Shown here in pieces: positions 1 to 8,814 of a stretch of 64,000 bases of DNA (positions are counted from its first letter, which is position 1; every line of letters starts with the position of its first letter). The translations under genes and the position numbers were made by a program. The stretch is taken from positions 133,069 through 197,068 of the forward strand of contig NZ_JAHRXJ010000002.1 of NCBI RefSeq assembly GCF_019104765.1, in the 5' to 3' direction. This stretch comes from Synechococcus sp. HK05. GTDB lineage: Bacteria > Cyanobacteriota > Cyanobacteriia > PCC-6307 > Cyanobiaceae. The notes under the pieces are model-generated. The model had not been told where the DNA came from. It did not search any database and worked only from the letters and a program-made list of their open reading frames with translations.

Positions 1-1152
1 GATCGAGATGCGGTGGGCGCGTTTGATGAAGCCCCAATCCACGATGTCGACACCCACCTTCAGGGCGATGCCGGCCAGCACAGCCTGGGGAATCTGGGCG
101 GCCACGCCGGTGAGGGCGAGGATCACCACCATCAGGATCACGGCGCGGCTGATGCCCGAGAGGGCGCTGCGTCCGCCGGCCTGAATGTTCACCACGGTGC
201 CCATGGTGGCGCCGGCACCGGCGAGGCCACCGAATAGCCCGGAAGCAATGTTGCCCAGGCCCTGGCCGATCAGCTCCTTGTTGGAGTCGTGCTCGGTGCG
301 GGTGATGCTGTCGGCGACAACGGCCGTGAGCAGCGCATCGATGCAGCCGAGCATGCCCAGCACGGCCGCATCGATCAGCATCCTGCTGAGGTGCGGCAGA
401 TCGAAATAGGGCGTGCGCAGCTGCGGGAAGCCGGAGGCGATTTCACCGATGCGGCGGATCTCCTCGCCACCACCGCTCAGCAATGTGAGCGACAGGATCG
501 TGCCGAGCACCAGGGCGATCAGCTGGGGAGGGGCGATCTTCTTCACCCGGCTGGGGGTGAGCCAGAGAATCGCCAGGGTGACCACGGCCAGCACCACCTC
601 GGAGGGCCGGGCGCTGCTGATCAGTTGCGGCAGGGCCTTGAGGGTGCCCATCACCCCACCTTTCGGGATGGCCTGCCCCAGGAAGGGCCCGAGCTGAAGA
701 ATGATCAGGATGAAGCCAATCCCGCTCATGAAGCCCGAGATCACCGTGTACGGCATCTGGGTCACGTAGCGGCCCAGCTTGAGGAAGCCGAAAACGATCT
801 GGAAGACACCAGCCAGCATCACCACGGTGAAGGCCATGGCCAGGCCGTTTTCAGGATCGCTGGCGGTGAGGCTGGCGATCACGGCCGTCATCACCACCGT
901 CATCGGACCGGTGGGCTCGGAAATCAGCGTGGGGGTGCCGCCAAACAGCGCGGCAAACAGACCCACCAGCACGGCGCCCCAGAGGCCGGCAGCAGCGCCG
1001 GCGCCAGAGGCCACACCGAAGGCCAGGGCCATGGGCAGGGCGATCACGGCGGCAGTCACACCGCCGAACAGATCGCCCTTGATGTTGTTGGTGCTGATGT
1101 GATTCAGCAGCCGCAGCGGTGAACGCCCGGGTGGGGCCGAGGCGGAGGTCAT
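1..1152 (-). CDS. bicA: SulP-family bicarbonate transporter, BicA-like (partial, C-terminus off the window)
   Basis: The 384 visible codons start at ATG 1152 and run off the left edge without a stop. The N-terminal part reads as a SulP (SLC26) transporter core: the signature is around residues 25-75 (NNIKGDLFGGVTAAVIALP, then GLFAALFGGTPTLISEPTGP), followed by many hydrophobic segments. BicA proteins are low-affinity, high-flux Na+-dependent bicarbonate importers of the cyanobacterial plasma membrane. The STAS domain expected at the C-terminus is not in view. It lies 82 bp downstream of the Mrp Na+/H+ antiporter operon on the same strand, which supports a Na+-driven bicarbonate role over a sulfate permease. 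Family assignment is firm; the substrate is inferred from context. Confidence 0.85.
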   Translation of the reverse strand, partial: MTSASAPPGRSPLRLLNHISTNNIKGDLFGGVTAAVIALPMALAFGVASGAGAAAGLWGAVLVGLFAALFGGTPTLISEPTGPMTVVMTAVIASLTASDPENGLAMAFTVVMLAGVFQIVFGFLKLGRYVTQMPYTVISGFMSGIGFILIILQLGPFLGQAIPKGGVMGTLKALPQLISSARPSEVVLAVVTLAILWLTPSRVKKIAPPQLIALVLGTILSLTLLSGGGEEIRRIGEIASGFPQLRTPYFDLPHLSRMLIDAAVLGMLGCIDALLTAVVADSITRTEHDSNKELIGQGLGNIASGLFGGLAGAGATMGTVVNIQAGGRSALSGISRAVILMVVILALTGVAAQIPQAVLAGIALKVGVDIVDWGFIKRAHRISI

Positions 1153-1234
1153 CGCAACAGAACAGGGTTGGCGCGGAACCTTAGGGGGTGTGCGCGGAAT
1201 CTGGGTGGGGTTCTGCTGCGAGGTGGCGCGGTGC

Positions 1235-1894
1235 TCAGAGCAGGCCTCGGTGGCGTAACAGCTGTTGCACCATCGCCCAGGAGCCCAGCGTCACCTTCAG
1301 GGCCACCAACAGATTGAGCAGGGGAATCCAGCCACCGCTCAGCAGGCTGCCGAAGCGACCCGCTGCTGGATCCAGGCCCACCAGACTGATCAGGGCCACC
1401 AGCAGGAAGCCCACCACCGCCGCTTTTTCCCACAGATCAGCGCGGTAGAGCCTGTAGAGCCGTTCACTGCGATCCGCCCCGCCACTGATCAGCAACAGGC
1501 CGATGGCTGAGCCGCCGGCCACCCCCGCCGCAAAGCCGCCGCCGGGGCTGAGATGTCCGCGTAGCGCCAGCTCCACCGCCACCAGGGCGGCAATGGTGGA
1601 GCCCAGCTCACACAGCACCTGAGAGGGCGCGTCGTCGAGTGAGCGGATCCGTTTGCGCTCCGGATCACCAGCCAGCACCAGGCGCACGCCGATGGCCGCC
1701 AGGGTGAACACCACCACTTCCGCCACCGTGTCGAACAGACGCGTGTGCAGGATCACGCCTGAAACAAGGTTGGGAACCTGGGTCTGCGCCTTGAGCGCTT
1801 CGATCAGGGGGGTGATCCCTGCGGCGTCGGGCAAGGGGCTGGCCAGTGGCGCTGCAAACAGGGCGATGGCCGCCAGGAGATACAGCCAGGTCAT
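1235..1894 (-). CDS. mrpB: Mrp Na+/H+ antiporter subunit B
   Basis: 219 residues, start ATG 1894, which overlaps the stop of the preceding gene in an ATGA. It is a membrane protein with an MnhB-type domain (PF04039): a first hydrophobic helix, then a loop with SGVILHTRLFDTVAEVVVF and later HLSPGGGFAAGVAGGSAIG, the glycine-rich stretch typical of MrpB. In the family this is a small subunit of the multisubunit Mrp/Mnh antiporter that exports Na+ in exchange for H+. It is the last Mrp gene before bicA. A longer upstream reading frame exists, but the ATGA-coupled start fits the rest of the operon. Confidence 0.85.
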   Translation of the reverse strand: MTWLYLLAAIALFAAPLASPLPDAAGITPLIEALKAQTQVPNLVSGVILHTRLFDTVAEVVVFTLAAIGVRLVLAGDPERKRIRSLDDAPSQVLCELGSTIAALVAVELALRGHLSPGGGFAAGVAGGSAIGLLLISGGADRSERLYRLYRADLWEKAAVVGFLLVALISLVGLDPAAGRFGSLLSGGWIPLLNLLVALKVTLGSWAMVQQLLRHRGLL

Positions 1895-2391
1895 GGTTGG
1901 ACCTCGGAAGCCAGATGCAGTTCGCCGCCGCTGGCGCGCCATTCGGCGTAGCCCGGGCACTGCTGCAGCTGCCGGCGCAGGGGCGGCTGGAGCAGCACCA
2001 GTTGGCCATTGTCGTTGAGCCAGCCATGGCTGGCGTCTGCCTGCCAGCGCAGCCGCAGATGCAGCGGTGCGATCCAAGCCATGAGCTGAGCATCGCGGTT
2101 GGGGTCGGGCTTGGTGCGGCGATCTTCAAGCCGCAGGGCCATGGAGGAACGCAGGGCCACGGCGTAGAGCGTGGTGGAGAGCAGCGTGCCCACCAACGTC
2201 TCGGTGAGTGCCACATCGGGAGCGCCGAGCAAGGCGTAAAGCAGCGTCGCCACAGAACCCAAGATGCCCCGCAGCACAAGGGTTTGATAGGGATTGCTCT
2301 GGCTCACCAGCAGCAGTGCGGTGATCGGAAGCAAAGCGGTGATCGGCAGGAGCAGATCGAGTTCGCTGCCGAGGCTGAGGGGAGCGTTCAT
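1891..2391 (-). CDS. Mrp antiporter subunit A C-terminal-like protein (DUF4040/MbhD)
   Basis: 166 residues from ATG 2391, coupled by ATGA to mrpG upstream and to mrpB downstream. Residues about 10-90 form hydrophobic helices around GAPDVALTETLVGTLLSTTLY, the DUF4040 (MbhD) signature found in the C-terminal part of full-length MrpA. The large antiporter-like N-terminal part of MrpA is absent here, so this is the split, stand-alone form of the A tail. Residues after about 95 form a soluble tail with no motif I recognise. Role: membrane subunit of the Mrp complex. Confidence 0.8.
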   Translation of the reverse strand: MNAPLSLGSELDLLLPITALLPITALLLVSQSNPYQTLVLRGILGSVATLLYALLGAPDVALTETLVGTLLSTTLYAVALRSSMALRLEDRRTKPDPNRDAQLMAWIAPLHLRLRWQADASHGWLNDNGQLVLLQPPLRRQLQQCPGYAEWRASGGELHLASEVQP

Positions 2392-2657
2392 CGCTGGTTC
2401 ACCTCCGCGGGTTGCGAGCAGCGCGCCAGCACGTAGCCAAAAATCGTGTTCCACACCATCAGCCCCAGCAGGGCCAACGCCAGCAGGGGCCATTGGCTGG
2501 GGATGCGCAGCAGCAAGCCAAGCAGCATCAACCCGGAGCCGAGCGTGTCGGACACCGAGAGCTTGTGCAGCTTGCTCAAATAGCTGCGTTGCTCCAGCAG
2601 CGGCCAGGTTCCCCAGAACCACAACGCCAATCCGGCCCCCAGCAGCAGCAAGCTCAT
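2388..2657 (-). CDS. mrpG: Mrp Na+/H+ antiporter subunit G
   Basis: 89 residues, ATG 2657, ATGA overlaps on both sides. It has the PhaG/MnhG (PF03334) pattern: a first helix, the central phrase LHKLSVSDTLGSGLMLLGLLL, and a third helix ending ALLGLMVWNTIFGYVLAR. Small three-helix subunit of the Mrp complex. Position between mrpF and the DUF4040 gene matches other Mrp operons. Confidence 0.85.
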   Translation of the reverse strand: MSLLLLGAGLALWFWGTWPLLEQRSYLSKLHKLSVSDTLGSGLMLLGLLLRIPSQWPLLALALLGLMVWNTIFGYVLARCSQPAEVNQR

Positions 2658-2902
2658 CGCTCCACCTCCCGCAGCAGATTGGCCAGCAGCAGCATCCCGG
2701 CGTTGCCGGCGCTGAGGCTGATCGCTCCCACCAGGCCGAGCATCCAGTCGCCCCGCAGCACCGCCACCACCATGGTGATCAGGGCCACCTTGGAGGCGAT
2801 GCTGCCGAAGGCGGCCATGCGGTCCCACACGCTGCAGGGCCTGCACACCACGGCAATCGGGATCAACAGGGCCAGCACCATGCCCCAGAGCAGCAGGGTC
2901 AT
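2654..2902 (-). CDS. mrpF: Mrp Na+/H+ antiporter subunit F
   Basis: 82 residues, ATG 2902, coupled by ATGA to mrpE and mrpG. Three hydrophobic helices with PCSVWDRMAAFGSIASKVAL in the middle match the MrpF/PhaF family (PF04066), which normally carries a DR in this loop (here WDRM). It acts as a small integral membrane subunit of the Na+/H+ antiporter. Confidence 0.85.
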   Translation of the reverse strand: MTLLLWGMVLALLIPIAVVCRPCSVWDRMAAFGSIASKVALITMVVAVLRGDWMLGLVGAISLSAGNAGMLLLANLLREVER

Positions 2903-3318
2903 GGCTGCAGCTCCTCGGGCTTGCCGCGGCGCGGCCGCAGCTGATGAATCTTGTAGTGCGGGCCGCGGCTGCCGTCGTTGAGGCCGAGCACGATCGTGAA
3001 GGGTGTGAGGGTGATGGCAAGCACCTCCAGGAAAATCAGCAGGCGATGGCGGGGATCACCGGCGGGTCGCTCGATCCAGCTCTCCTGCTCCCGATCGCCG
3101 GAGCTGATCAGGGCGAGAGCTTCGCCATAGGCCAGCGGTACGGCGAGCAAGCTGCGCCCTAACGCCCGCAGCGTTGGCGCCAGTGGATGTCTGGGGCCAC
3201 GGGCATGGGGGAGCAGCACGGCCAGGCCAGCGCCGATCGCCAGGTTCACCGCACTGAGATCAGCGGTGAGCAAGGTCCACAGCAGCAGCCGAAACAGGCA
3301 GCTCAGCAAAAACATCAT
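2899..3318 (-). CDS. mrpE: Mrp Na+/H+ antiporter subunit E
   Basis: 139 residues from ATG 3318; the codon after it is also ATG, and the stop of mrpD overlaps by one base (TGATG). Two or three hydrophobic helices at the N-terminus (LLSCLFRLLLWTLLTADLSA) precede a soluble tail with FLEVLAITLTPFTIVLGLND, the typical MnhE (PF01899) block. It is an assembly or stability subunit of the Mrp complex in other bacteria. Confidence 0.85.
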   Translation of the reverse strand: MMFLLSCLFRLLLWTLLTADLSAVNLAIGAGLAVLLPHARGPRHPLAPTLRALGRSLLAVPLAYGEALALISSGDREQESWIERPAGDPRHRLLIFLEVLAITLTPFTIVLGLNDGSRGPHYKIHQLRPRRGKPEELQP

Positions 3319-4790
3319 CAGCCCAGCTCCGCACCGATCGACAGCAGCAGGCCGGCGCCCACCAGCCCCAGGCCCCCCACTAGATCCGGGAGGCGATCCA
3401 GGGAGGGCAGGCCATGGCTGGCTTGTTGCCGCCGCCGCTCCAGCAGCTGATCGAGGCCCAGCCCCAAGCCCAGCAACAGCAAGCTCACCAGCCAGCCACG
3501 TTTCACCTCGGCCAGCAGCAGCGCGCCGCCCCCCACCAGGGGCAGCATCAGCAACCAGGCGCCCCAGGGCAGAGCGGTGTGGGCCGCCTGCAGATCGGAT
3601 GCGGCCGCCAGGGGCGCACGGCAGAGCCGGCAATACACCGCCACGCTTCCCACGGACAACACCACCAGGGCAGCGGCGATCCCCGGCGTCATCGCACTCT
3701 CCAGTTGCTTTTTGGCGGTGTAGCCCAGCAGCGGTGCCAGGCCTGCAATGGAACAGGAGCCCAGCAGCAGCGTGAGCAGCAGTGGAGCAGGAAGCGCCCG
3801 TTGCCGCCACGTGTCCAGAGAACGGCTGGGCCACTGGCGTGCGGTGAGAAACAGGCCGCTCTTGGCTACACCGTGGGAGAAGGCCATCAAGCCACCGGTC
3901 GCTGGTGCCAGCAGCACCAGCCCCATCTGGGCCAGGGTGCTCCAGGCCAGCAGGCGCTTGGCGTCGGTGACGCCCAGGGCATAGATCAAGCCGAGCACGG
4001 CGCTGGCCATGGCGATGGGCAGCAGCAGCTCGCCGATGGCGCTGTTGAGTTGCTCGAGCCTCAGCAGCGGCAGGGCGCCGCCGCCCACCACCACGCCTGA
4101 AAGCAGGGCCGACACCTCCGCTGGCGCTTCGGCGTGGGTGCGGGGGAGCCAGAGGCCGTTGAGAAACACACCGGCTTTGGTGAGCAGCCCCACCAGCACC
4201 AGCACCAGCGGCGCGCCCGGCGGCAGCTGGGCCAGGGCCGCAAAGCGAAAACTGCTCGCCTGGGCGTACACGAGCCCGGCGCCAATCAAGTAGATGGCCA
4301 TGGCGGTGTTGCCGATCAGCAGGTAGCGCAGCGCAATCCACGAAGCATTGGCGCTGTTGCCTTTGAGAATCAGCAGAAAGGCGGTGATGCCTACCACCTC
4401 CAGCGCCACATAAAGGCTGATCAGATCGGTGGTGAGAAAGCTGGTGTTCAGAGACCCAAGCAGCACCAGCAGCAGCATCCAGCCGGTGCGATCCCAACCC
4501 TGCCGCCGCGCTTCGATCCACACCGCCAGGCACACCAGCCCGTTCAGCAGCACAAACCAACCAGCCAGGGGCTCCAGGCTGAGGGCTACGCCGTACTCGC
4601 CCAGCAGGTGCAACGGTTTTGTGGTGCCCGTGAGCAGCGTTTCAGCACCCACCCAGGTGGTGGCACCGCAGCACAGCAGCACGAGGCCATGGCTCAGCGA
4701 TGGCAATAGCACCGCCAGAAAGGCCGCCAGATACGGCACCAACAGCCAGGCGATCAGCAGGGGGTCCGGGCTCATCCAGCTCGGTGTCAT
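3318..4790 (-). CDS. mrpD: Mrp antiporter subunit D (proton-translocating membrane subunit)
   Basis: 490 residues, start ATG 4790 overlapping the mrpC stop (ATGA). It is a polytopic protein of the NuoL/M/N-MrpA/D family (PF00361), with about 14 predicted helices. It shows the conserved YVALEVVGITAFLLI block near residue 130 and GVFLNGLWLPRTHAEAP near 205, the segment that carries the conserved lysine-helix and HAEAP in this family. This is the only large antiporter-like subunit in the operon, so the complex would pair it with the DUF4040 fragment rather than a full MrpA. Confidence 0.88.
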   Translation of the reverse strand: MTPSWMSPDPLLIAWLLVPYLAAFLAVLLPSLSHGLVLLCCGATTWVGAETLLTGTTKPLHLLGEYGVALSLEPLAGWFVLLNGLVCLAVWIEARRQGWDRTGWMLLLVLLGSLNTSFLTTDLISLYVALEVVGITAFLLILKGNSANASWIALRYLLIGNTAMAIYLIGAGLVYAQASSFRFAALAQLPPGAPLVLVLVGLLTKAGVFLNGLWLPRTHAEAPAEVSALLSGVVVGGGALPLLRLEQLNSAIGELLLPIAMASAVLGLIYALGVTDAKRLLAWSTLAQMGLVLLAPATGGLMAFSHGVAKSGLFLTARQWPSRSLDTWRQRALPAPLLLTLLLGSCSIAGLAPLLGYTAKKQLESAMTPGIAAALVVLSVGSVAVYCRLCRAPLAAASDLQAAHTALPWGAWLLMLPLVGGGALLLAEVKRGWLVSLLLLGLGLGLDQLLERRRQQASHGLPSLDRLPDLVGGLGLVGAGLLLSIGAELG

Positions 4791-5146
4791 GGCTGATCCG
4801 TGGGTTCAAAGCTGGCCGCATTCAGGCTGGGATCGATCCGCGCCATCTGGGTGATCACCACCAGCAAGAGGGCCTGGATTGAGAGCCCAATCACGATCGC
4901 GGTGAGGATCACGGCCTGGGGAATCGGATCGGCGTAGTCGCCGGCGAGGAGTTCGCCGGAGCGCGGCAGGATCGGGCTGCGCAGGCCTGAGCGGGCCGCC
5001 AGCAGCACAAACAACGCCACCACGGCGCTCCCCATCACATCCATGGAGAGCACCTTGAGAAACAGGTTGCGCCGCAGCAGCAACCCTGCAAAGCCGGCCA
5101 ACACCGCCAGCAGGATCAGCAGCTCCAACAGTCGGATCGGGGCCAT
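4787..5146 (-). CDS. mrpC: Mrp Na+/H+ antiporter subunit C
   Basis: 119 residues from ATG 5146. NuoK/MnhC family (PF00420): three helices with LFLKVLSMDVMGSAVVALFV, then DPIPQAVILTAIVIGLSIQA, the DPLPQALVLTAIVI-type signature of MrpC. It is the first gene of the operon and faces the divergent small membrane-protein gene at 5237, so the operon promoter should lie in 5147-5236; no clear promoter was picked out. A longer start at 5209 is possible but would add a non-hydrophobic leader atypical of the family. Confidence 0.87.
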   Translation of the reverse strand: MAPIRLLELLILLAVLAGFAGLLLRRNLFLKVLSMDVMGSAVVALFVLLAARSGLRSPILPRSGELLAGDYADPIPQAVILTAIVIGLSIQALLLVVITQMARIDPSLNAASFEPTDQP

Positions 5147-5236
5147 GCAGGCGATGCGGTGGCGGGAACTTAGGCACCACACCCCCCAGCGTGGGTGGAT
5201 CCGGCCCAAGCTCAGACCCCTCTTTGGTCATGGGCG

Positions 5237-5398
5237 ATGACCCTGCTGCTGTTTGTGGGCCTGAGCTGGTTGGCACTGCGCACCGTGATGGTGCTGGCCC
5301 AGGTGGAGCGCCACACACCAGAAGCGCAACTGGGCCGTGCGTTCCAATCTGAGCTCAAGCAACGCGGTTTGCTCCCGGAGCCACCCAGAACGCCTTGA
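5237..5398 (+). CDS. Small single-helix membrane protein, function unknown
   Basis: 53 residues starting at ATG 5237 with a hydrophobic helix (TLLLFVGLSWLALRTVMVLA) followed by a short charged tail containing QLGRAFQSELKQRGLLPEPP. An in-frame start at 5195 would add 14 residues. It sits divergently to the Mrp operon and 37 bp before the CPA2 antiporter. I do not recognise the family. Its coding status rests on the clean helix-plus-tail design and on occupying the only space between two operons. Confidence 0.5.
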   Translation: MTLLLFVGLSWLALRTVMVLAQVERHTPEAQLGRAFQSELKQRGLLPEPPRTP

Positions 5399-5435
5399 AC
5401 CACCCCTATAACCAGCTGCCCGGTTCAGGCCCTTC

Positions 5436-6779
5436 ATGCTTCCCCCTCTGGCGCTGATCGCTGAGATCAGCCCCCATCAGCTGGAAGTGGCGGAAACCCT
5501 CCTTCAGGTGGGTCGCTTTCTGGTGATCTTCATCGCTGCTCGCGCCATCGCGGAGGTGATGGTGCGCCTCCAGCTGCCCACGATCCTGGGTGAGCTTGTT
5601 GCCGGCGTGCTGATTGGCGTCTCAGGCTTGCATCTGATCGTTCCGCCGGAAACGCAGGCGCAGATCAGTGGGGCCCTGCTCTCACTATTAGGTTCCCTCG
5701 CAGAGATCCGGCCCGATGAAGTGGCTGAGGTCTACAACGAAACCTTCCCGAGCCTTCAGGCCGTTTCCCAGATCGGCTTGTTTGCGCTCTTGTTCCTCAC
5801 CGGCCTGGAGAGCGAACTTGATGAGCTCGTCGCCGTGGGCGTTCAAGCCACAACGGTGGCGGTGGCGGGTGTGGTGCTCCCCTTTGCCCTCGGAACAGCG
5901 GGCCTCTATTACATCTTCCATGTGCCGCTGATTCCAGCGGTGTTCGCCGGTGCAGCGATGACGGCCACCTCCATTGGCATCACCGCCAGCGTGTTCGGTG
6001 AGCTCAAGTGGCTCAAGCGCAAAGAGGGCCAGATTGTGATCGGCGCTGCCGTGCTCGACGACATCCTCGGCATCGTGATCCTCGCCGTGGTGGTGGCGAT
6101 CGTGGGCGGCGGCAGCTTCACCCTCGGCCCGGTGATCAAGCTGGGCCTGGCGGCCGTGGCCTTTGTGGCGGTGGCGCTGGTGCTGAGCCGGAAGGCGGCT
6201 CCCGCCTTTGATTGGGTGGTGGATCAGCTCAAGGCCCCCGGCGATGTGGCCGTGGCCAGCTTTGTGGTGCTCACCCTCTGCTGTTTCGCGGCTCAGGCCA
6301 TCGGCTTGGAAGCGGCTCTGGGTGCTTTCGCGGGTGGGTTGATCCTCAGCGCCTCCAAGCACACCCACGACATCGAAGCGGCGGTCAAGCCTCTGGTGGC
6401 CCTCTTCGCCACGGTGTTTTTTGTGTTGATCGGCACGGGGATGGATCTCTCGGTGCTCAACCCCCTGGATCCCGCCAATCGCGAAGGCCTGATCGTGGCG
6501 GCGTTCCTGCTGGTTGTGGCGATCGCCGGCAAGGTTGCAGCCGGCTGGAGCTACATCAGCTCGGAGCCCACCAATCGTTTGGTGGTGGGGCTGGGCATGA
6601 TGCCCCGCGGTGAAGTGGGTTTGATCTTCCTGGGGCTGGGCAGCCAGGCCGGCATCCTCAGCCCGGCGCTGGAAGCCGCCATCTTGTTGATGGTGATCGG
6701 CACCACCTTCCTCGCCCCGATCTTGCTGCGGGTGGTGATTCCCTCCGCACCGATTGTGGTGGAGGCCGAGGCTGCTTAG
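5436..6779 (+). CDS. CPA2-family cation:proton antiporter (Na+/H+ antiporter)
   Basis: 447 residues. The whole length is a Na_H_Exchanger fold (PF00999) with about 12 helices. The paired acids D208-D209 in the VLDDILGIVIL segment are the ion-binding pair typical of electrogenic CPA antiporters, and the preceding GAAMTATSIGITASVFGEL loop is also characteristic. Near the end, GMMPRGEVGLIFLGLGSQ matches the conserved PRGE segment of cyanobacterial NapA/NhaS proteins. No RCK or cytosolic regulatory domain is present. Located in the plasma membrane or thylakoid; which NhaS paralogue it is cannot be told from the sequence alone. Confidence 0.88.
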   Translation: MLPPLALIAEISPHQLEVAETLLQVGRFLVIFIAARAIAEVMVRLQLPTILGELVAGVLIGVSGLHLIVPPETQAQISGALLSLLGSLAEIRPDEVAEVYNETFPSLQAVSQIGLFALLFLTGLESELDELVAVGVQATTVAVAGVVLPFALGTAGLYYIFHVPLIPAVFAGAAMTATSIGITASVFGELKWLKRKEGQIVIGAAVLDDILGIVILAVVVAIVGGGSFTLGPVIKLGLAAVAFVAVALVLSRKAAPAFDWVVDQLKAPGDVAVASFVVLTLCCFAAQAIGLEAALGAFAGGLILSASKHTHDIEAAVKPLVALFATVFFVLIGTGMDLSVLNPLDPANREGLIVAAFLLVVAIAGKVAAGWSYISSEPTNRLVVGLGMMPRGEVGLIFLGLGSQAGILSPALEAAILLMVIGTTFLAPILLRVVIPSAPIVVEAEAA

Positions 6780-7625
6780 GTGCAGGCTTACAGCGGCCGC
6801 TCGATTGCGCTGGCCACCCAGCACGGCAAAGAGCGGGCGCTGGCTTTGCCCATTCGCTGGGGTCTGGGGGCGGAGCTCGAGCTCTGCGCTGTTGACACCG
6901 ACCAGTTGGGCACCTTCAGCGGTGAGATCCCTCGCCTTTCTGATGCGGTGGCCACCTGTGTGGCCAAGGCACGCCTTGGCATGCAAGCCAGTGGTTTGCC
7001 GTTGGGCCTCGCCAGTGAGGCGAGCTTCGGCCCGCATCCAGCGATGCCGATGCTGCCGGTAGGGATGGAACTGCTGGTGTTCGTGGATGAGGAGCGGACT
7101 CTCTCTGTGATGGAGCAGCGGCTCGAGTGGCGCACCAACTACAGCCACACCGTGCTGGAACCCGATGGCGATCCAGGCCCCTGGCTGGCCCAGGTGCAGT
7201 TCCCCTCTCACGCTGTGATCGTCCGTCCGGCGGCGCACGAGGCGGGCCTTCTGTTCAAAGCGCTGAATGGCACCGCCGCCCTGGCTGAGGCCATCGCCAG
7301 GTGCCGCGCCGCCGATCCAAACGGGCGTGTTTGGCTGGAAACCGACATGCGGGCCCACTGCAATCCCACCCGCATGCGCTCGATTCGGCGCCTGGGTGTG
7401 GAGCTGGTGCGAAGGCTGCGCACCCCGTGCCCCGAGTGCGGCTGCCCCGGTTGGGGCCTGCTCAACACCCAGCCCGGCCTGCCTTGCCGTGAGTGCGGCA
7501 CGGCTACCGAGCTCACCCTCAGCGAGATCTGGGGCTGCCAGCAGTGCGGCGCCCGCCGCGAGCAGCCTCGCCGGGATGGTCGGCTTCAGGCGGATCCCGG
7601 TCAGTGTCCGTGGTGCAATCCCTAG
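6780..7625 (+). CDS. DUF6671-family protein with C-terminal zinc ribbons
   Basis: 281 residues starting with GTG directly after the antiporter stop codon, so the two are probably co-transcribed. The N-terminal 210 residues contain repeated acidic and His positions (ETDMRAHCNPTRMRSI) as in the DUF6671 family; no catalytic role is known to me. The last 65 residues hold four CxxC knuckles (CPEC, CREC, CQQC, CPWC), enough for two zinc ribbons. No membrane helix or signal peptide. Function unknown; placement between two ion transporters may or may not be meaningful. Confidence 0.7.
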   Translation: MQAYSGRSIALATQHGKERALALPIRWGLGAELELCAVDTDQLGTFSGEIPRLSDAVATCVAKARLGMQASGLPLGLASEASFGPHPAMPMLPVGMELLVFVDEERTLSVMEQRLEWRTNYSHTVLEPDGDPGPWLAQVQFPSHAVIVRPAAHEAGLLFKALNGTAALAEAIARCRAADPNGRVWLETDMRAHCNPTRMRSIRRLGVELVRRLRTPCPECGCPGWGLLNTQPGLPCRECGTATELTLSEIWGCQQCGARREQPRRDGRLQADPGQCPWCNP

Positions 7626-7673
7626 CCCAATCGGTCACATCCGTCATCCTGGGCTGAGCCGAGCCCATCGTTG

Positions 7674-8795
7674 ATGGCCGAACCCACCAGCCTGGCCTCC
7701 CTGGAGGCGGGTTTCGAGCGGGAGGCCCGCCTGGATGAGCCGTTTGTGGTGCTCACCGTGGCGGCCAGCCTGATCGCCACCCTGGGCCTGCTGGCAGACA
7801 GCGCCGCCGTGGTGATCGGGGCGATGTTGATCGCCCCGTGGATCCTGCCGCTGCGCAGTGCCTCTTTTGCGATCATCGACGGCCGCCTCAACCTGGCGGG
7901 CCGGGCCTTGCTCACCCTGGCGGTGGGGGTCACGATCACCATCGCCCTGTCCGCCGGCCTGGGATGGCTGGCGCGCTTGCCGGTGCTGGGCGATGAGGTG
8001 CTGCGGCGCACCACGCCCAACCTGCTCGACCTCGGCATCGCCCTGGTGGCCGGCTCAATCGCCACCTACGGGCGCCTGCGCCAGGAGGCGGTGTCGTCGA
8101 TCGCCGGCACGGCCATTGCCGTGGCCCTGGTGCCGCCGGTGTGTGTGCTGGGCCTGCTGCTCTCGATCCAGCAGTGGGGGCCTGCACGTGGGGCGGCGTT
8201 GCTGTTTGCCGCCAACCTGCTGGGCATCCTCTCGGGTGGTCTGCTCACCCTGGTGGTGAGCCAGGCCAGCCTGCGGCAGCAGCTTTGGCGCAGCCGGATT
8301 GGTTTGGTGAGTCTGCTGCTCACCGGTTTGCTGCTGATTCCCCTCACCGGCAGCTTCCTCAGCCTGGTGGCCCAGGCCCAGCGGCGCGTGGCACTGCAAG
8401 AGGTGGAGCGCGCCATCACGGAAAGCCTGCGCCAGCGCACGATCACCCTGGGCAAGGATTCCGAGCTCACCAGCGTTTCGATTGATTGGAACCAAAACCC
8501 GCCGCTGATCAAGGCGGCGGTGAGTGTGAGCCGGCCGAATCTGCCCACGCCTAAGCAGGTGGCGGCCGTTCAAGACTTCATCAATAAGCAGCAGTCGTTC
8601 AACTACCGCCTGTTGGTGCAGCGGGTGTCGATCGATGTGATCGGCCCTGAGGCTGCACCCAACCCCGAGCCGGCCAGCAGCGATGAAGCAGCCGGGATCA
8701 GCGTGCCCACACCCCCCTCCTCACCACCACCGCTGCCACCGTTGCCGGCCGATCCGCCCCCTGCAGACAACAAGCCCCCGCTAGCCGAGAATTGA
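7674..8795 (+). CDS. DUF389 membrane protein
   Basis: 373 residues from ATG 7674 (an in-frame TTG lies just before it). The core is the DUF389 domain (PF04087): SLIATLGLLADSAAVVIGAM, then LIAPWILPLRSASFAIIDG and several glycine-rich helices (VSSIAGTAIAVALVPPVCVL). After residue 230 comes a soluble domain, and the last 50 residues are a proline-rich low-complexity tail (PPSSPPPLPPLPADPPP). DUF389 proteins are integral membrane proteins of unknown function, widespread in cyanobacteria. It lies 48 bp after the zinc-ribbon gene and 19 bp before the exchanger. Confidence 0.82.
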   Translation: MAEPTSLASLEAGFEREARLDEPFVVLTVAASLIATLGLLADSAAVVIGAMLIAPWILPLRSASFAIIDGRLNLAGRALLTLAVGVTITIALSAGLGWLARLPVLGDEVLRRTTPNLLDLGIALVAGSIATYGRLRQEAVSSIAGTAIAVALVPPVCVLGLLLSIQQWGPARGAALLFAANLLGILSGGLLTLVVSQASLRQQLWRSRIGLVSLLLTGLLLIPLTGSFLSLVAQAQRRVALQEVERAITESLRQRTITLGKDSELTSVSIDWNQNPPLIKAAVSVSRPNLPTPKQVAAVQDFINKQQSFNYRLLVQRVSIDVIGPEAAPNPEPASSDEAAGISVPTPPSSPPPLPPLPADPPPADNKPPLAEN

Positions 8796-8814
8796 GGCAT
8801 GTGTTGACCGCTAC

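Noticed and set aside
5688-7358. Long open frame of 556 codons on the minus strand
   Set aside because: It is antisense to the CPA2 antiporter and DUF6671 genes, rich in His/Gln/Arg as expected for a GC-rich mirror frame, and has no domain.
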